Source: 43-108 sp001915545 (GTDB lineage: Bacteria > Bacteroidota > Bacteroidia > Bacteroidales > Bacteroidaceae). Taken from it: a DNA stretch of 6,854 bases. The DNA lies in the NCBI GenBank assembly GCA_902491215.1, contig CABUGV010000065.1, positions 1-6,854 on the forward strand, written 5' to 3'. The position numbers were made by a program, and so were the translations under genes. Under the pieces are notes generated by a model. The model did not search any database. It had not been told where the DNA came from and saw only the letters and a list, made by a program, of their open reading frames with translations. Below are positions 1 to 6,854 of this stretch, one piece after another (the first letter of the stretch is position 1; each line of letters opens with the position of its first letter).

Positions 1-2
1 AT

Positions 3-1094
3 AAGCTTATGGAGAGAGTTGTCGATGCAAGCAATGCCATTTCAACCGATGCCGACGGTGAAACTTTGTTCGGCTTATATATCGGATTCAGAGAACTGAT
101 TGATTCAGCCAAGGCTTCAGTTGCATCTTATTCGGAGATGTTCAGCTATGCAGACCAGCTCGCAACGGTTATCGACGAGACTCAGGAGACTGCATCTGAT
201 GAAGCTTTGACCAATGCAGCTGAAGTTTACGACAAAGTAATCACCGGTTACGAGGATGGTTCGTTCTCTACATCGCAAGCCGATTCAATGGTACTCGTTA
301 TGAGAATGGCAATTACTCAGCTCAGGATACCTGACGCAGTAGCCGGCGACGAAGCACCAGTCGATGTCACATCTGTAATAGTCAACCCTAATTACGACAA
401 CGAAGACAATGAGGGTTGGAGCGGTTCTTCACCATTACACCAGAGATATCAGAATGCTGAGTTCTACAATACCAACTTCGACATGTATCAGGTTATATAT
501 GGTCTGCCTGAAGGTACCTATGAAGTGAGAATCTCCGGATTCTACAGAACATTGGGCACGGCTGAGGAAACATACGACAAGAGAAAGGAAAGCAACGATA
601 CAATCAATGCGTTCCTGTATGCTGAAAGCGGCGGCGTTGTAAGCAGTGTGCCTTTGATGTCGATATTGGACGACTACAGCACCAGCGGACTTAACAATGG
701 TGTCGATGAAGTCCAGCTTGAAGACGAGATGTATGTTCCGAATCAGATGGTTACTTCTGCGATGTATTTTGAAAACGGCTACTACAGTGACAATTCAGTC
801 TTCTGCAAGGTGACCGACGGAACCCTTAAGATTGGCTTGAAGAAGAACGTTACAAACGGTGGCGACTGGGCAATATTCGACAACTGGAAGCTTTTCTACT
901 ACGGTGGCGACAGTTCGCACGAGGCTGACGGAGATGCCAGCGGAATAGAAGGCATTGAAGAGGACGAGGTAGTTTCCCGTACATATTATACTCTTGGAGG
1001 TGTGCCGTCTTCTGTTCCTGTCAAGGGCGTCAATATAGTCAAGTCTGTAATGTCTGACGGAACAGTCAGAATCAGCAAGATTCTTGTTAAGTAA
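3..1094 (+). CDS. Secreted helical/galactose-binding-like protein with C-terminal sorting tag (5' truncated)
   Basis: The reading frame is open to the left edge (AAG CTT precede the ATG at 9) and no signal peptide follows that ATG, so the true start lies upstream and at least 361 residues are seen here. Counting from the Met at 9, residues 1-105 are acidic, Ala-rich and probably helical. Residues about 115-300 look like a galactose-binding-type beta-sandwich: an Asn-Pro-Asn-Tyr start, GWSG, the turn LPEGTYEVRISGFYR, and a closing DWAIFDNWKLFYYGG. Residues about 320-361 form a C-terminal tag with YYTLGG, PVKGVNIVK and a final SKILVK, resembling T9SS type A sorting domains. No catalytic motif is visible. 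The family is recognised only by style; a glycan-binding role on the cell surface is inferred from the beta-sandwich and the GH43 gene downstream. A terminator follows the stop codon, so it probably ends its own transcript. Confidence 0.85.
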   Translation, partial: KLMERVVDASNAISTDADGETLFGLYIGFRELIDSAKASVASYSEMFSYADQLATVIDETQETASDEALTNAAEVYDKVITGYEDGSFSTSQADSMVLVMRMAITQLRIPDAVAGDEAPVDVTSVIVNPNYDNEDNEGWSGSSPLHQRYQNAEFYNTNFDMYQVIYGLPEGTYEVRISGFYRTLGTAEETYDKRKESNDTINAFLYAESGGVVSSVPLMSILDDYSTSGLNNGVDEVQLEDEMYVPNQMVTSAMYFENGYYSDNSVFCKVTDGTLKIGLKKNVTNGGDWAIFDNWKLFYYGGDSSHEADGDASGIEGIEEDEVVSRTYYTLGGVPSSVPVKGVNIVKSVMSDGTVRISKILVK

Positions 1095-1117
1095 TCAGAA
1101 TATAGCGTATTTATATG

Positions 1118-1160
1118 TCGGGCCGGCTTATTCATTGTGAATTTCCCGGCCCGATTGTTT
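1118..1160 (+). terminator. Intrinsic terminator after the first gene
   Basis: A perfect 9-bp stem pairs TCGGGCCGG (1118-1126) with CCGGCCCGA (1146-1154). The 19-base loop contains a small inner hairpin, ATTCA (1130-1134) with TGAAT (1138-1142). The stem is followed by a short T-rich run, TTGTTT (1155-1160). It starts 24 bases past the TAA at 1092-1094 and should separate this gene from the GH43 gene. The T run is modest, so efficiency is uncertain. Confidence 0.8.
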
Positions 1161-1227
1161 ATAGAGCGCTATGCGGATTATGCAGGACAAAGGAGTTGGT
1201 CCTGCTGCACGTTGCAAGACTGCATCG

Positions 1228-1235
1228 TATTTTTG
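1228..1235 (+). promoter_or_regulatory. Candidate Bacteroidales -7 promoter element for the GH43 gene
   Basis: TATTTTTG matches the Bacteroidetes -7 consensus TAnnTTTG exactly and sits 36 bases before the ATG at 1272, downstream of the terminator. A good -33 TTTG is not seen at the usual distance; the nearest partial matches are GTTG at 1195-1198 and 1211-1214, which give poor spacing. The placement would imply a leader of only about 30 bases. It is supported by position and the -7 match alone. Confidence 0.4.
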
Positions 1236-1271
1236 AACTTTGTATGAACTTGATAATTTAAATGTTTATTT

Positions 1272-4200
1272 ATGGATAGACAAAACGTGTTTTTAACCTT
1301 TGCACTGCTCGCCGCAATGTCGCAGCCTGCCGGAGCGCAGGAACTGAAACTGAGCTACAGTGCTGCAGATACGATAAATTCCACTACGCTGAGAGATCTT
1401 TCGGGCAACGGTTATGATGGCAGGCTCGTAGGCTCCGGCATCAGTATAAGCCGTAAGTTTTCCGAACAGAGCGTCTTTATATCCACTTCCAGGTTGAGGG
1501 AAGGATTTGTCGACATCGGTGAAAGTTTCGGGGATGTGGTGGCCGAACTAGACGAATATACCATAGCCGCGCGTATTTATGTTTCTACGAGCTATTGGAA
1601 TGTCCAGAGAGAAGGCAATGTCCTGTGGTCATTCTCAAACAATGATTCTATTGAGCTCGACGGTGGCGGCTACGCTTCATTCAGCGTTGACGATATGGAA
1701 TACAGCATTTCGCTTACGGACGAAAGCGAGAAAACGTCTGTTTCTGCCGGCAGAAACATTGAAACCGGAGGATACAAATGGGTTGTCGTGACGTGCACCA
1801 GAAAAGAATCCGGAGATTTCATCAGGATATACGAAGACGGCAAGTGCGCAGTTACCGGCTTTGTGAAAAATGCGCTGCCGGAACTGGGAAAGACCAAATG
1901 CAACTGGATTGGGCGTTCACCGCTTTATGATGTCGAGGCAGACTATTCCCGCGGAATGATAATGACTGATTTCAGAGTGTACGATGCCGCCATGTCCGAC
2001 AGGCAGATTGCCGAACTGTCTGAAGTGGAATATTCTTTCACCGAGCCGGAGAAGCTCCTGCAATACAATTTCAATGATGCAAACGATGAGACGGGCACTT
2101 ATAAAGGCTCTCTTGGCGAAAGCGCTGCGCTGCGCAAAATTGCAGATGTGCCGGTGCTGGATTTGGGAAGCGGCGACGGATATTTTGATATGGGAACCGG
2201 GGTAGGAGACATAATCAGCTCTGTCAACGGTGATTTCTTTATGTCATTGAATGTTTATATCCCTGCAACTACAGTTCTTGGAAGTCCGGGCAATTTCTTT
2301 GTCAATTTCGGAAATTCAAGCTCCGAAGGATACATGCTCTTGAGTGCAAACGAGACGGAATATGCAATCACTCAGACAAATTATGCAGGAGAGCAGCTGG
2401 TAAATACCGGAAAACAATTCCCTACCGGTGAATGGGTGAATCTGATTTACAGCCAGCACGGAACAGATGGCGCCATTTACCTGAACGGAACTATGGTTGC
2501 GAAGGGCACTATAACTCTTTTGCCTGAGAAATTGGGCAAGACATCTCAGAATTGGCTTGGACGTTCGCCATACTCGGGCGATGTTTTCCTGAAAGGCGCA
2601 ATGTTCAATGATTTCAGATTTTATAAGGGTACGCTGACCACCGAAAACGTAGCCGACATATATGAGTCTGCACCTATAGTGACGCTCAATGATGCAGTAA
2701 ACAAGGATATAATTGAAAACTTCGTCAAGGAACTTACTTTTGATTTCGGAAGTATCAGAACAGACATACTCCTCCCTGTATCATTCAGCAATGGTGTGAC
2801 AGCACAGTGGACTTCATCCGATGAACGGTTCATCAAGCCTGACGGCAAGGTGATTCGTCCTGAAGTAGGCGAGGAGGACGCATCAGTAACTCTGACTGCC
2901 ACATTCACAAAGGGCAACATTTCGAAGTCGGTTGAATACCAGGCTACGGTACTCGCCAAGTTCAGCGATGCAGAGGCGCTTGCATACGACCTCGACCACC
3001 TGACGATAGACGGAAGCCTGAACAACCTGAGAAGCGACCTCGTGCTTCCTACAAACACAGGCGAGCGCACCATCATCACGTGGAAGTCGGACAAGCCGGA
3101 ATACATCTCCGACGCCGGCAAGCTCATGAAGCTTTCTGCCAAGGGTGAAGGCAAGGTTGAGGTGACACTCACCGCTACAGGATACAAGAACAAGGAAGTA
3201 GGCTCAAGGGATTTCAAGGTGCTTGTGGCAGAAGACGAAGGCTATGATGCATATTTGTTTACATACTTCCCGTCGAACGACAACGAGAACCTCTACTACG
3301 CTGTCAGCAAGGACGGCTACAACTACACTCCGCTCAACAACGGGGAGAGAGTGATGTGGAGCGACACAGTATCCATAAAGAAGGGCATACGTGACCCTCA
3401 AATCCTGAGAGGCGAAGACGGCAAGACGTATTATATGGTGGCAACAGATGCCAAAAGTGCAGAAGGCTGGGATGCCAACCGCGGTATCGTGATGTTCAAG
3501 AGCACAGACATGATACACTGGCAGCACAGCACCGTACACTTCCCTGACCGTTTCCCTGAATGGAGGAACGTGACAAGAGTGTGGGCTCCTGAGGCTATCT
3601 GGGACCCTGACTATGAAAATGCCGACGGAACAAAGGGCCGCTACATGATATACTACTCGCTCCTTACGAACGACGGCAAGTGTACATACGACAAGGTCTA
3701 CTACAGCTATGCCAACGACGACTTCACCGACCTGCTCACCGACCCAGTATTCCTGTACGACAGAGGTTCGTCGACCATTGATGCCGACATCGTTTTCGAC
3801 GAAAGGGACAGCACATACCACATGATATACAAGAACGAAGGTTCGGGCGGCATCTGCCAGGTGACATCGAAGAGCCTCACAGCAGAAGAGGGCATGCCGG
3901 AAGGAAGCCAGTGGAGCAACCCTTCAAATACACTTCAGCAGACAAACGTGGCTGTTGAGGGTGGAGGCCTGTTCAGAATGATAAACAGCGACACATGGGT
4001 TCTTATGTACGACTGCTACACAAGCGGATACTACCAGTTCTGCTCTACTGAAGATCTCGAGACATTCACCCTCGAGGCACAGACCGCAACAAGCGGCGCA
4101 TTCACTCCTAGACACGGAACAGTGATGGCTATCACCAAGGCTGAGCTCGACGCACTGCTCGAGGCTTTCCCTACCGACAACCTCGGAACGGCGGTAAGCG

Positions 4201-5561
4201 GCGCGCGCAACAGGAACATCAGGCAGGACAACGTGTCGATTTCGGGCAGGAGAGTCTATCTGCCGGTACGTCCGGGAACGGACATCAGCGCTTTCGACCC
4301 TGAGCTCGTCGCACCGGCAGGAGCGGCAATCAGTCCGGAAGGTCCGCAGGACTTCACCGGCGGAAGCGTGGAATACACGATAAGCAGCCAGGGAAGGACA
4401 TCAACGGTGGATGTCGAGGTTGAGGTGTGCGGCAATCCGGTCCTTGACGGATTCAACGCCGACCCTGAAATCCTCTTCTCGAAGAAGACGGGCAAGTTCT
4501 ATCTCTACCCTACGAACGACGGAATCGCCGGATGGGGAGGCTCGAAGTTCAACGTATTCTCATCGCCAGACCTTGTGAACTGGGAGAAGGAGGGATGCAT
4601 CCTCGACGTGGCAACAGACGACGTGGCCTGGGCTACCGGAAACGGATGGGCTCCGTCGATAGAGGAGAAATACGTGGACGGCGCGTTCAAGTATTTCTTC
4701 TACTTCAGCGGGCACAACCCTGAATTCAACTACAAGACCCTCGGAGTTGCAACAGCCGAATCGCCTGTAGGGCCTTTCACCGACATGGGCACGCCACTCC
4801 TCACGCAGAATCCGGCCGGAGGGCAGCTCATCGACTCAGACGTGTTCACCGACCCTGTAAGCGGCGATTCGTACCTCTATTGGGGCAACGGGTATCTGGC
4901 CGTTGCGAAGCTCGGCGAGGATATGAAGTCGTGCTCCGAAGCCAAGGTCATCACGCCGGCGGGAGGTTCGCTTGCCGACTACGCCTTCAGGGAGGGAGTC
5001 TACGTGTTCTACAGGAACGGGCTGTACTACTTCCTCTGGTCGGTCGACGACACGGGTGCGAGGAACTACCACGTTGCCTACGGCACGAGCGAATCGCCTA
5101 TGGGGCCGATAAAGGTTGCTGACAGCCCTATCGTCATCATGCAGGACGCATCGGAGGAAATCTACGGAACAGGACACAACTCCATCATACAGATTCCTGA
5201 CAGGGACGAATGGTACATCGTCTACCACCGCATCAACAAGGCTTACCTGAACGATGGTCCTGGATATCACCGTGAGGTGTGCATCGACAAGCTCGAGTTC
5301 AACGAGGACGGAACAATCAAGCAGGTAACTCCTACTCACAAGGGTATCGACCCAGTGGACATGTCTGACTACATCACCGGTACTCTGACATGCATTGAGG
5401 ATCTGGACGATGCATCAGGATGCAGCGAGGTTGTTTCAACAAGCTACTACAGCATCAACGGTACAAATCTTGGTACAAACGTTCCTGCAGCAAAGGGAAT
5501 CTATATCAAGGTGGACAACATGAAGGACGGCAGCCGCAAGGCGGTCAAGTTCATCAAATAA
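1272..5561 (+). CDS. Secreted two-headed GH43 glycoside hydrolase with tandem LamG and Ig-like domains
   Basis: This 1429-residue protein is probably an exported arabinosidase/xylosidase-type enzyme. The ATG at 1272 is the first start after an in-frame TAA at 1254-1256. A signal peptide spans residues 1-22 (cleavage AGA|QE). LamG-like jellyroll domains lie at about 24-253 and 258-464, each with LGKT-x-x-NW-(I/L)-GRSP (205-217, 421-433). Two small Ig-like domains follow at about 470-562 and 563-655. GH43 domain A (about 658-966) has base D708 in RDPQIL, D837 in IDAD, acid E896 in VEGGG and H948 in PRHG. A small beta domain (about 967-1049) precedes GH43 domain B (about 1050-1362), with D1064 in NADPEI, D1188 in IDSDVF, E1241 in FREG and H1302 in GTGHNS. 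Residues 1385-1429 are a T9SS-like tag (YYSING, KGIYIKV, KFIK). Catalytic roles come from family knowledge; GH43 covers arabinan, xylan and galactan enzymes, so substrate and subfamily are unresolved. Terminators on both sides suggest a single-gene transcript. Confidence 0.93.
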   Translation: MDRQNVFLTFALLAAMSQPAGAQELKLSYSAADTINSTTLRDLSGNGYDGRLVGSGISISRKFSEQSVFISTSRLREGFVDIGESFGDVVAELDEYTIAARIYVSTSYWNVQREGNVLWSFSNNDSIELDGGGYASFSVDDMEYSISLTDESEKTSVSAGRNIETGGYKWVVVTCTRKESGDFIRIYEDGKCAVTGFVKNALPELGKTKCNWIGRSPLYDVEADYSRGMIMTDFRVYDAAMSDRQIAELSEVEYSFTEPEKLLQYNFNDANDETGTYKGSLGESAALRKIADVPVLDLGSGDGYFDMGTGVGDIISSVNGDFFMSLNVYIPATTVLGSPGNFFVNFGNSSSEGYMLLSANETEYAITQTNYAGEQLVNTGKQFPTGEWVNLIYSQHGTDGAIYLNGTMVAKGTITLLPEKLGKTSQNWLGRSPYSGDVFLKGAMFNDFRFYKGTLTTENVADIYESAPIVTLNDAVNKDIIENFVKELTFDFGSIRTDILLPVSFSNGVTAQWTSSDERFIKPDGKVIRPEVGEEDASVTLTATFTKGNISKSVEYQATVLAKFSDAEALAYDLDHLTIDGSLNNLRSDLVLPTNTGERTIITWKSDKPEYISDAGKLMKLSAKGEGKVEVTLTATGYKNKEVGSRDFKVLVAEDEGYDAYLFTYFPSNDNENLYYAVSKDGYNYTPLNNGERVMWSDTVSIKKGIRDPQILRGEDGKTYYMVATDAKSAEGWDANRGIVMFKSTDMIHWQHSTVHFPDRFPEWRNVTRVWAPEAIWDPDYENADGTKGRYMIYYSLLTNDGKCTYDKVYYSYANDDFTDLLTDPVFLYDRGSSTIDADIVFDERDSTYHMIYKNEGSGGICQVTSKSLTAEEGMPEGSQWSNPSNTLQQTNVAVEGGGLFRMINSDTWVLMYDCYTSGYYQFCSTEDLETFTLEAQTATSGAFTPRHGTVMAITKAELDALLEAFPTDNLGTAVSGARNRNIRQDNVSISGRRVYLPVRPGTDISAFDPELVAPAGAAISPEGPQDFTGGSVEYTISSQGRTSTVDVEVEVCGNPVLDGFNADPEILFSKKTGKFYLYPTNDGIAGWGGSKFNVFSSPDLVNWEKEGCILDVATDDVAWATGNGWAPSIEEKYVDGAFKYFFYFSGHNPEFNYKTLGVATAESPVGPFTDMGTPLLTQNPAGGQLIDSDVFTDPVSGDSYLYWGNGYLAVAKLGEDMKSCSEAKVITPAGGSLADYAFREGVYVFYRNGLYYFLWSVDDTGARNYHVAYGTSESPMGPIKVADSPIVIMQDASEEIYGTGHNSIIQIPDRDEWYIVYHRINKAYLNDGPGYHREVCIDKLEFNEDGTIKQVTPTHKGIDPVDMSDYITGTLTCIEDLDDASGCSEVVSTSYYSINGTNLGTNVPAAKGIYIKVDNMKDGSRKAVKFIK

Positions 5562-5589
5562 TTCGGTCTGACGACTGGATGGTTTATAG

Positions 5590-5616
5590 GGGATACCGGG
5601 GACGGTATCCCTTTTT
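5590..5616 (+). terminator. Intrinsic terminator after the GH43 gene
   Basis: A perfect 9-bp stem pairs GGGATACCG (5590-5598) with CGGTATCCC (5603-5611) around a GGGA tetraloop (5599-5602), followed directly by five T residues (5612-5616). It begins 28 bases past the TAA at 5559-5561. This is a textbook rho-independent terminator and separates the GH43 gene from the third gene. Confidence 0.93.
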
Positions 5617-5832
5617 GCATTATCTTGATATTTTAATATTGTTGTTTGTGATATATAAAAGTTTTTTCAATGGTCGTACGTGGCTTTTGATAATCTTTGT
5701 TTATATGAAACTGGCTGTGTTGTGCATATAAAATGGATGTCTTATGTTTATTGGAGTTGGCATTTTATCAATTATAGTTTATAAATGGCCTATCTCAATA
5801 AATAAGTTTTTTTTATTTTTTTATTTGATATT

Positions 5833-5863
5833 TTTGATTCATTATTATTTTTACATACATTTG
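5833..5863 (+). promoter_or_regulatory. Candidate Bacteroidales promoter for the third gene
   Basis: A -33 TTTG (5833-5836) and a -7 TACATTTG (5856-5863, consensus TAnnTTTG) are separated by 19 bases, the usual spacing for the Bacteroidetes primary sigma factor. Transcription would start near 5870 and give a leader of about 250 bases before the ATG at 6119. A second -7-like match, TATTTTTG at 5829-5836, overlaps it but lacks a -33 partner. High AT content makes chance matches likely, so confidence is moderate. Confidence 0.5.
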
Positions 5864-6084
5864 TATTATAGTATATCTCTCCCTAATAGTATATATGTAG
5901 TTATATATTGTTTTGCAGAGAAAAATTTCTAGAATACATTGCCTGTTTGACGGACGGTATATAAGAGATGCTATGCTATGTACTATTTATCCGATGCTGT
6001 TGCTTTAAATGGTCTGGAACTGTTTATTACAATATGGTTGTGGTCGGAGAATGATAAATTAATACTATGACATTATAATCTTTT

Positions 6085-6102
6085 TACTATACTTACTATA
6101 CT
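6085..6102 (+). repeat. Perfect tandem 9-bp repeat before the third gene
   Basis: TACTATACT occurs twice without a gap (6085-6093 and 6094-6102), ending 16 bases before the ATG at 6119. The core TACTAT also occurs at 6063-6068 and near 5980 in the same leader. It may be a protein-binding site, part of an unstructured translation-initiation region, or a replication-slippage product; the sequence alone does not decide. Confidence 0.75.
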
Positions 6103-6118
6103 GTTTAATTAAAATCTT

Positions 6119-6854
6119 ATGAAACACACATTACTTTTGACAGCCTTATTGGCTAGCGGCATGTGTTCGCAGAGCGCATTTGCCGACGAATGGGTAAAGC
6201 CTGTTCCTGAAGCAACACAGTTTCAGTATGAAGACACCTTGTATCTGTACAACGTGGGTGCAAAGGGTTTCTTCAGCGATGAAGGTGGTGCTTATGACAC
6301 TCAGGCTACGATTAAAGACAGAGGTATAAAGATGTACCTCCAGAAGTATATCAACCCTGAACTTACTCCACCAGATTCAGTTTGGGATGGAAAGACTCTC
6401 GTCTTTTGGGATTATTCTACCAAACATAAGAAATGGTGCAATCTTTTCATAAATGATATGGACCAGTTGTACGTAGACCGTGCAAGTCAGGTAAACTGGT
6501 TCTTCCAGTTGGAAGATAAGGGCGACAATAAGTACAGATTGTATGGTGCTGATGTCAACCCTACAATGAATCATGCTACATGGCCTAATACATATCTTGG
6601 AGCAGATCTTACTGATCCTGAAAAGGCATATATATTGAAGCCTATGCTTGATATTGTTGATGGCGCAAATATTGAAAACTACCATGTAGATTGGATTTTC
6701 GTGTCACCTGAAGAATATGAAAGAGTTCAGGCAAAGCTCGTCACTTACAATTTGGCTCAGGATTTGAAGGCTAAGATAGATGAGGCTTTGGAAAAAGGTG
6801 TTGACGTTCCTGAAGCGCAGCGGATATATGAAAACACTTCGAGTACAGACGAGG
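6119..6854 (+). CDS. Secreted protein of the same style as the first gene (3' truncated)
   Basis: The frame runs open from the ATG at 6119 to the window edge, giving 245 residues with no stop. An in-frame TAA at 6110-6112 makes this the first possible start. Residues 1-22 are a signal peptide (MKHTLLLTALLA..., cleavage AFA|DE); Cys16 is not in a proper lipobox, so export as a type I substrate is more likely than lipidation. Residues about 35-200 begin with LYLYNVGAKGFFSDEGG and contain WPNTYLGAD and DWIFVSPEEY, giving the impression of a beta-rich domain seen in many unassigned Bacteroidales surface proteins. From about residue 205 the sequence becomes helical (AQDLKAKIDEALEKG, PEAQRIYENT), resembling the helical region at the start of the first protein in this window. 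The unseen end may therefore hold a galactose-binding-like domain and a sorting tag. No catalytic motif is visible; function is unknown and a glycan-binding role is inference. Confidence 0.9.
   Translation, partial: MKHTLLLTALLASGMCSQSAFADEWVKPVPEATQFQYEDTLYLYNVGAKGFFSDEGGAYDTQATIKDRGIKMYLQKYINPELTPPDSVWDGKTLVFWDYSTKHKKWCNLFINDMDQLYVDRASQVNWFFQLEDKGDNKYRLYGADVNPTMNHATWPNTYLGADLTDPEKAYILKPMLDIVDGANIENYHVDWIFVSPEEYERVQAKLVTYNLAQDLKAKIDEALEKGVDVPEAQRIYENTSSTDE

Larger units (their letters stand above)
5617..6118. other. AT-rich intergenic region without a convincing gene
   Basis: This stretch of about 500 bases is much more AT-rich than the genes around it, with T runs around 5807-5822. It contains a good promoter candidate (5833-5863), several looser TAnnTTTG-like matches expected by chance in such sequence, and a tandem 9-bp repeat at 6085-6102. 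A 62-codon frame at 5744-5932 is hydrophobic and Phe/Tyr/Ile-rich, as random AT-rich sequence would be, and is not called. I found no tRNA, no clear riboswitch and no inverted repeat ends of an insertion sequence. The part from about 5870 to 6118 could be transcribed as a long leader of the third gene. Confidence 0.7.

Noticed and set aside
1118..1154. The GC-rich palindrome as an operator or mobile-element end
   Set aside because: Its position just after a stop codon, stem length and following T-rich run are better explained by an intrinsic terminator; no transposase or target-site duplication is seen.
2621..3821. Long minus-strand frames opposite the GH43 gene
   Set aside because: They lie wholly within a well-supported coding gene, overlap one another, and their proteins show no domain or sensible start region; GC-rich codon bias explains them.
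4836..5339. A 167-codon minus-strand frame rich in Val and Arg
   Set aside because: It is antisense to the catalytic part of GH43 domain B, whose motifs are conserved, and its composition mirrors GAC/GTC-type codons on the other strand.
5420..5731. A + strand frame running from the end of the GH43 gene through the terminator
   Set aside because: It is an out-of-frame shadow of the C-terminal tag and then crosses a strong terminator hairpin into AT-rich sequence; no domain is recognisable.
5744..5932. A 62-codon hydrophobic frame in the AT-rich gap, possibly a small membrane protein
   Set aside because: Its Phe, Tyr and Ile richness is what random T/A-rich sequence produces, it has no charged loop pattern or ribosome-binding context, and a promoter candidate lies inside it.
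6119..6184. Lipoprotein signal peptide with lipidation at Cys16 in the third protein
   Set aside because: The residues before the Cys are ASGM; Met at -1 does not fit a lipobox, whereas AFA|DE gives a good type I cleavage site.
6377..6685. A minus-strand 102-codon frame near the right edge
   Set aside because: It is antisense to the third gene, which has a clear signal peptide and an open frame to the window end.

Overview
The window looks like a piece of a Bacteroidales chromosome, most likely Prevotella or a close relative. The evidence is the AT-rich, Shine-Dalgarno-poor leaders, promoter elements of the TAnnTTTG type, large secreted multidomain glycosidases, and a shared C-terminal tag of the type IX secretion (T9SS) sorting kind ending in K-(I/F)-(L/I)-V/I-K. 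The genus is inferred from style only; no rRNA or marker gene is present.

Layout, all on the + strand: (1) 3-1094 is the 3' part of a gene for a secreted protein with a helical region, a galactose-binding-like beta-sandwich and a C-terminal sorting tag; its start lies before the window. (2) 1118-1160 is a strong intrinsic terminator. (3) 1272-5561 encodes a 1429-residue secreted enzyme with the order signal peptide, LamG, LamG, two small Ig-like domains, GH43, a small beta domain, a second GH43 and a sorting tag. Both GH43 domains keep all three expected acidic catalytic residues. (4) 5590-5616 is a second strong intrinsic terminator. (5) 5617-6118 is a very AT-rich intergenic region holding a good promoter candidate and a perfect tandem 9-bp repeat just before the next start. 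(6) 6119 to the window end is the 5' part of a third secreted protein, which ends in a helical region like the one with which the first protein begins here.

The three genes are separated by terminators, so they are probably three transcription units rather than one operon. Together they resemble the accessory part of a polysaccharide-degradation locus: a double-headed arabinosidase/xylosidase-type (GH43) enzyme next to secreted, non-catalytic, probably glycan-binding proteins. No SusC/SusD pair, regulator, transposase, CRISPR array, tRNA or rRNA is visible. The most unusual items are the two-headed GH43 architecture with duplicated LamG domains, the base-composition change inside that gene, and the repeat and long leader upstream of the third gene. 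I see no clear evidence for a wholly new system.
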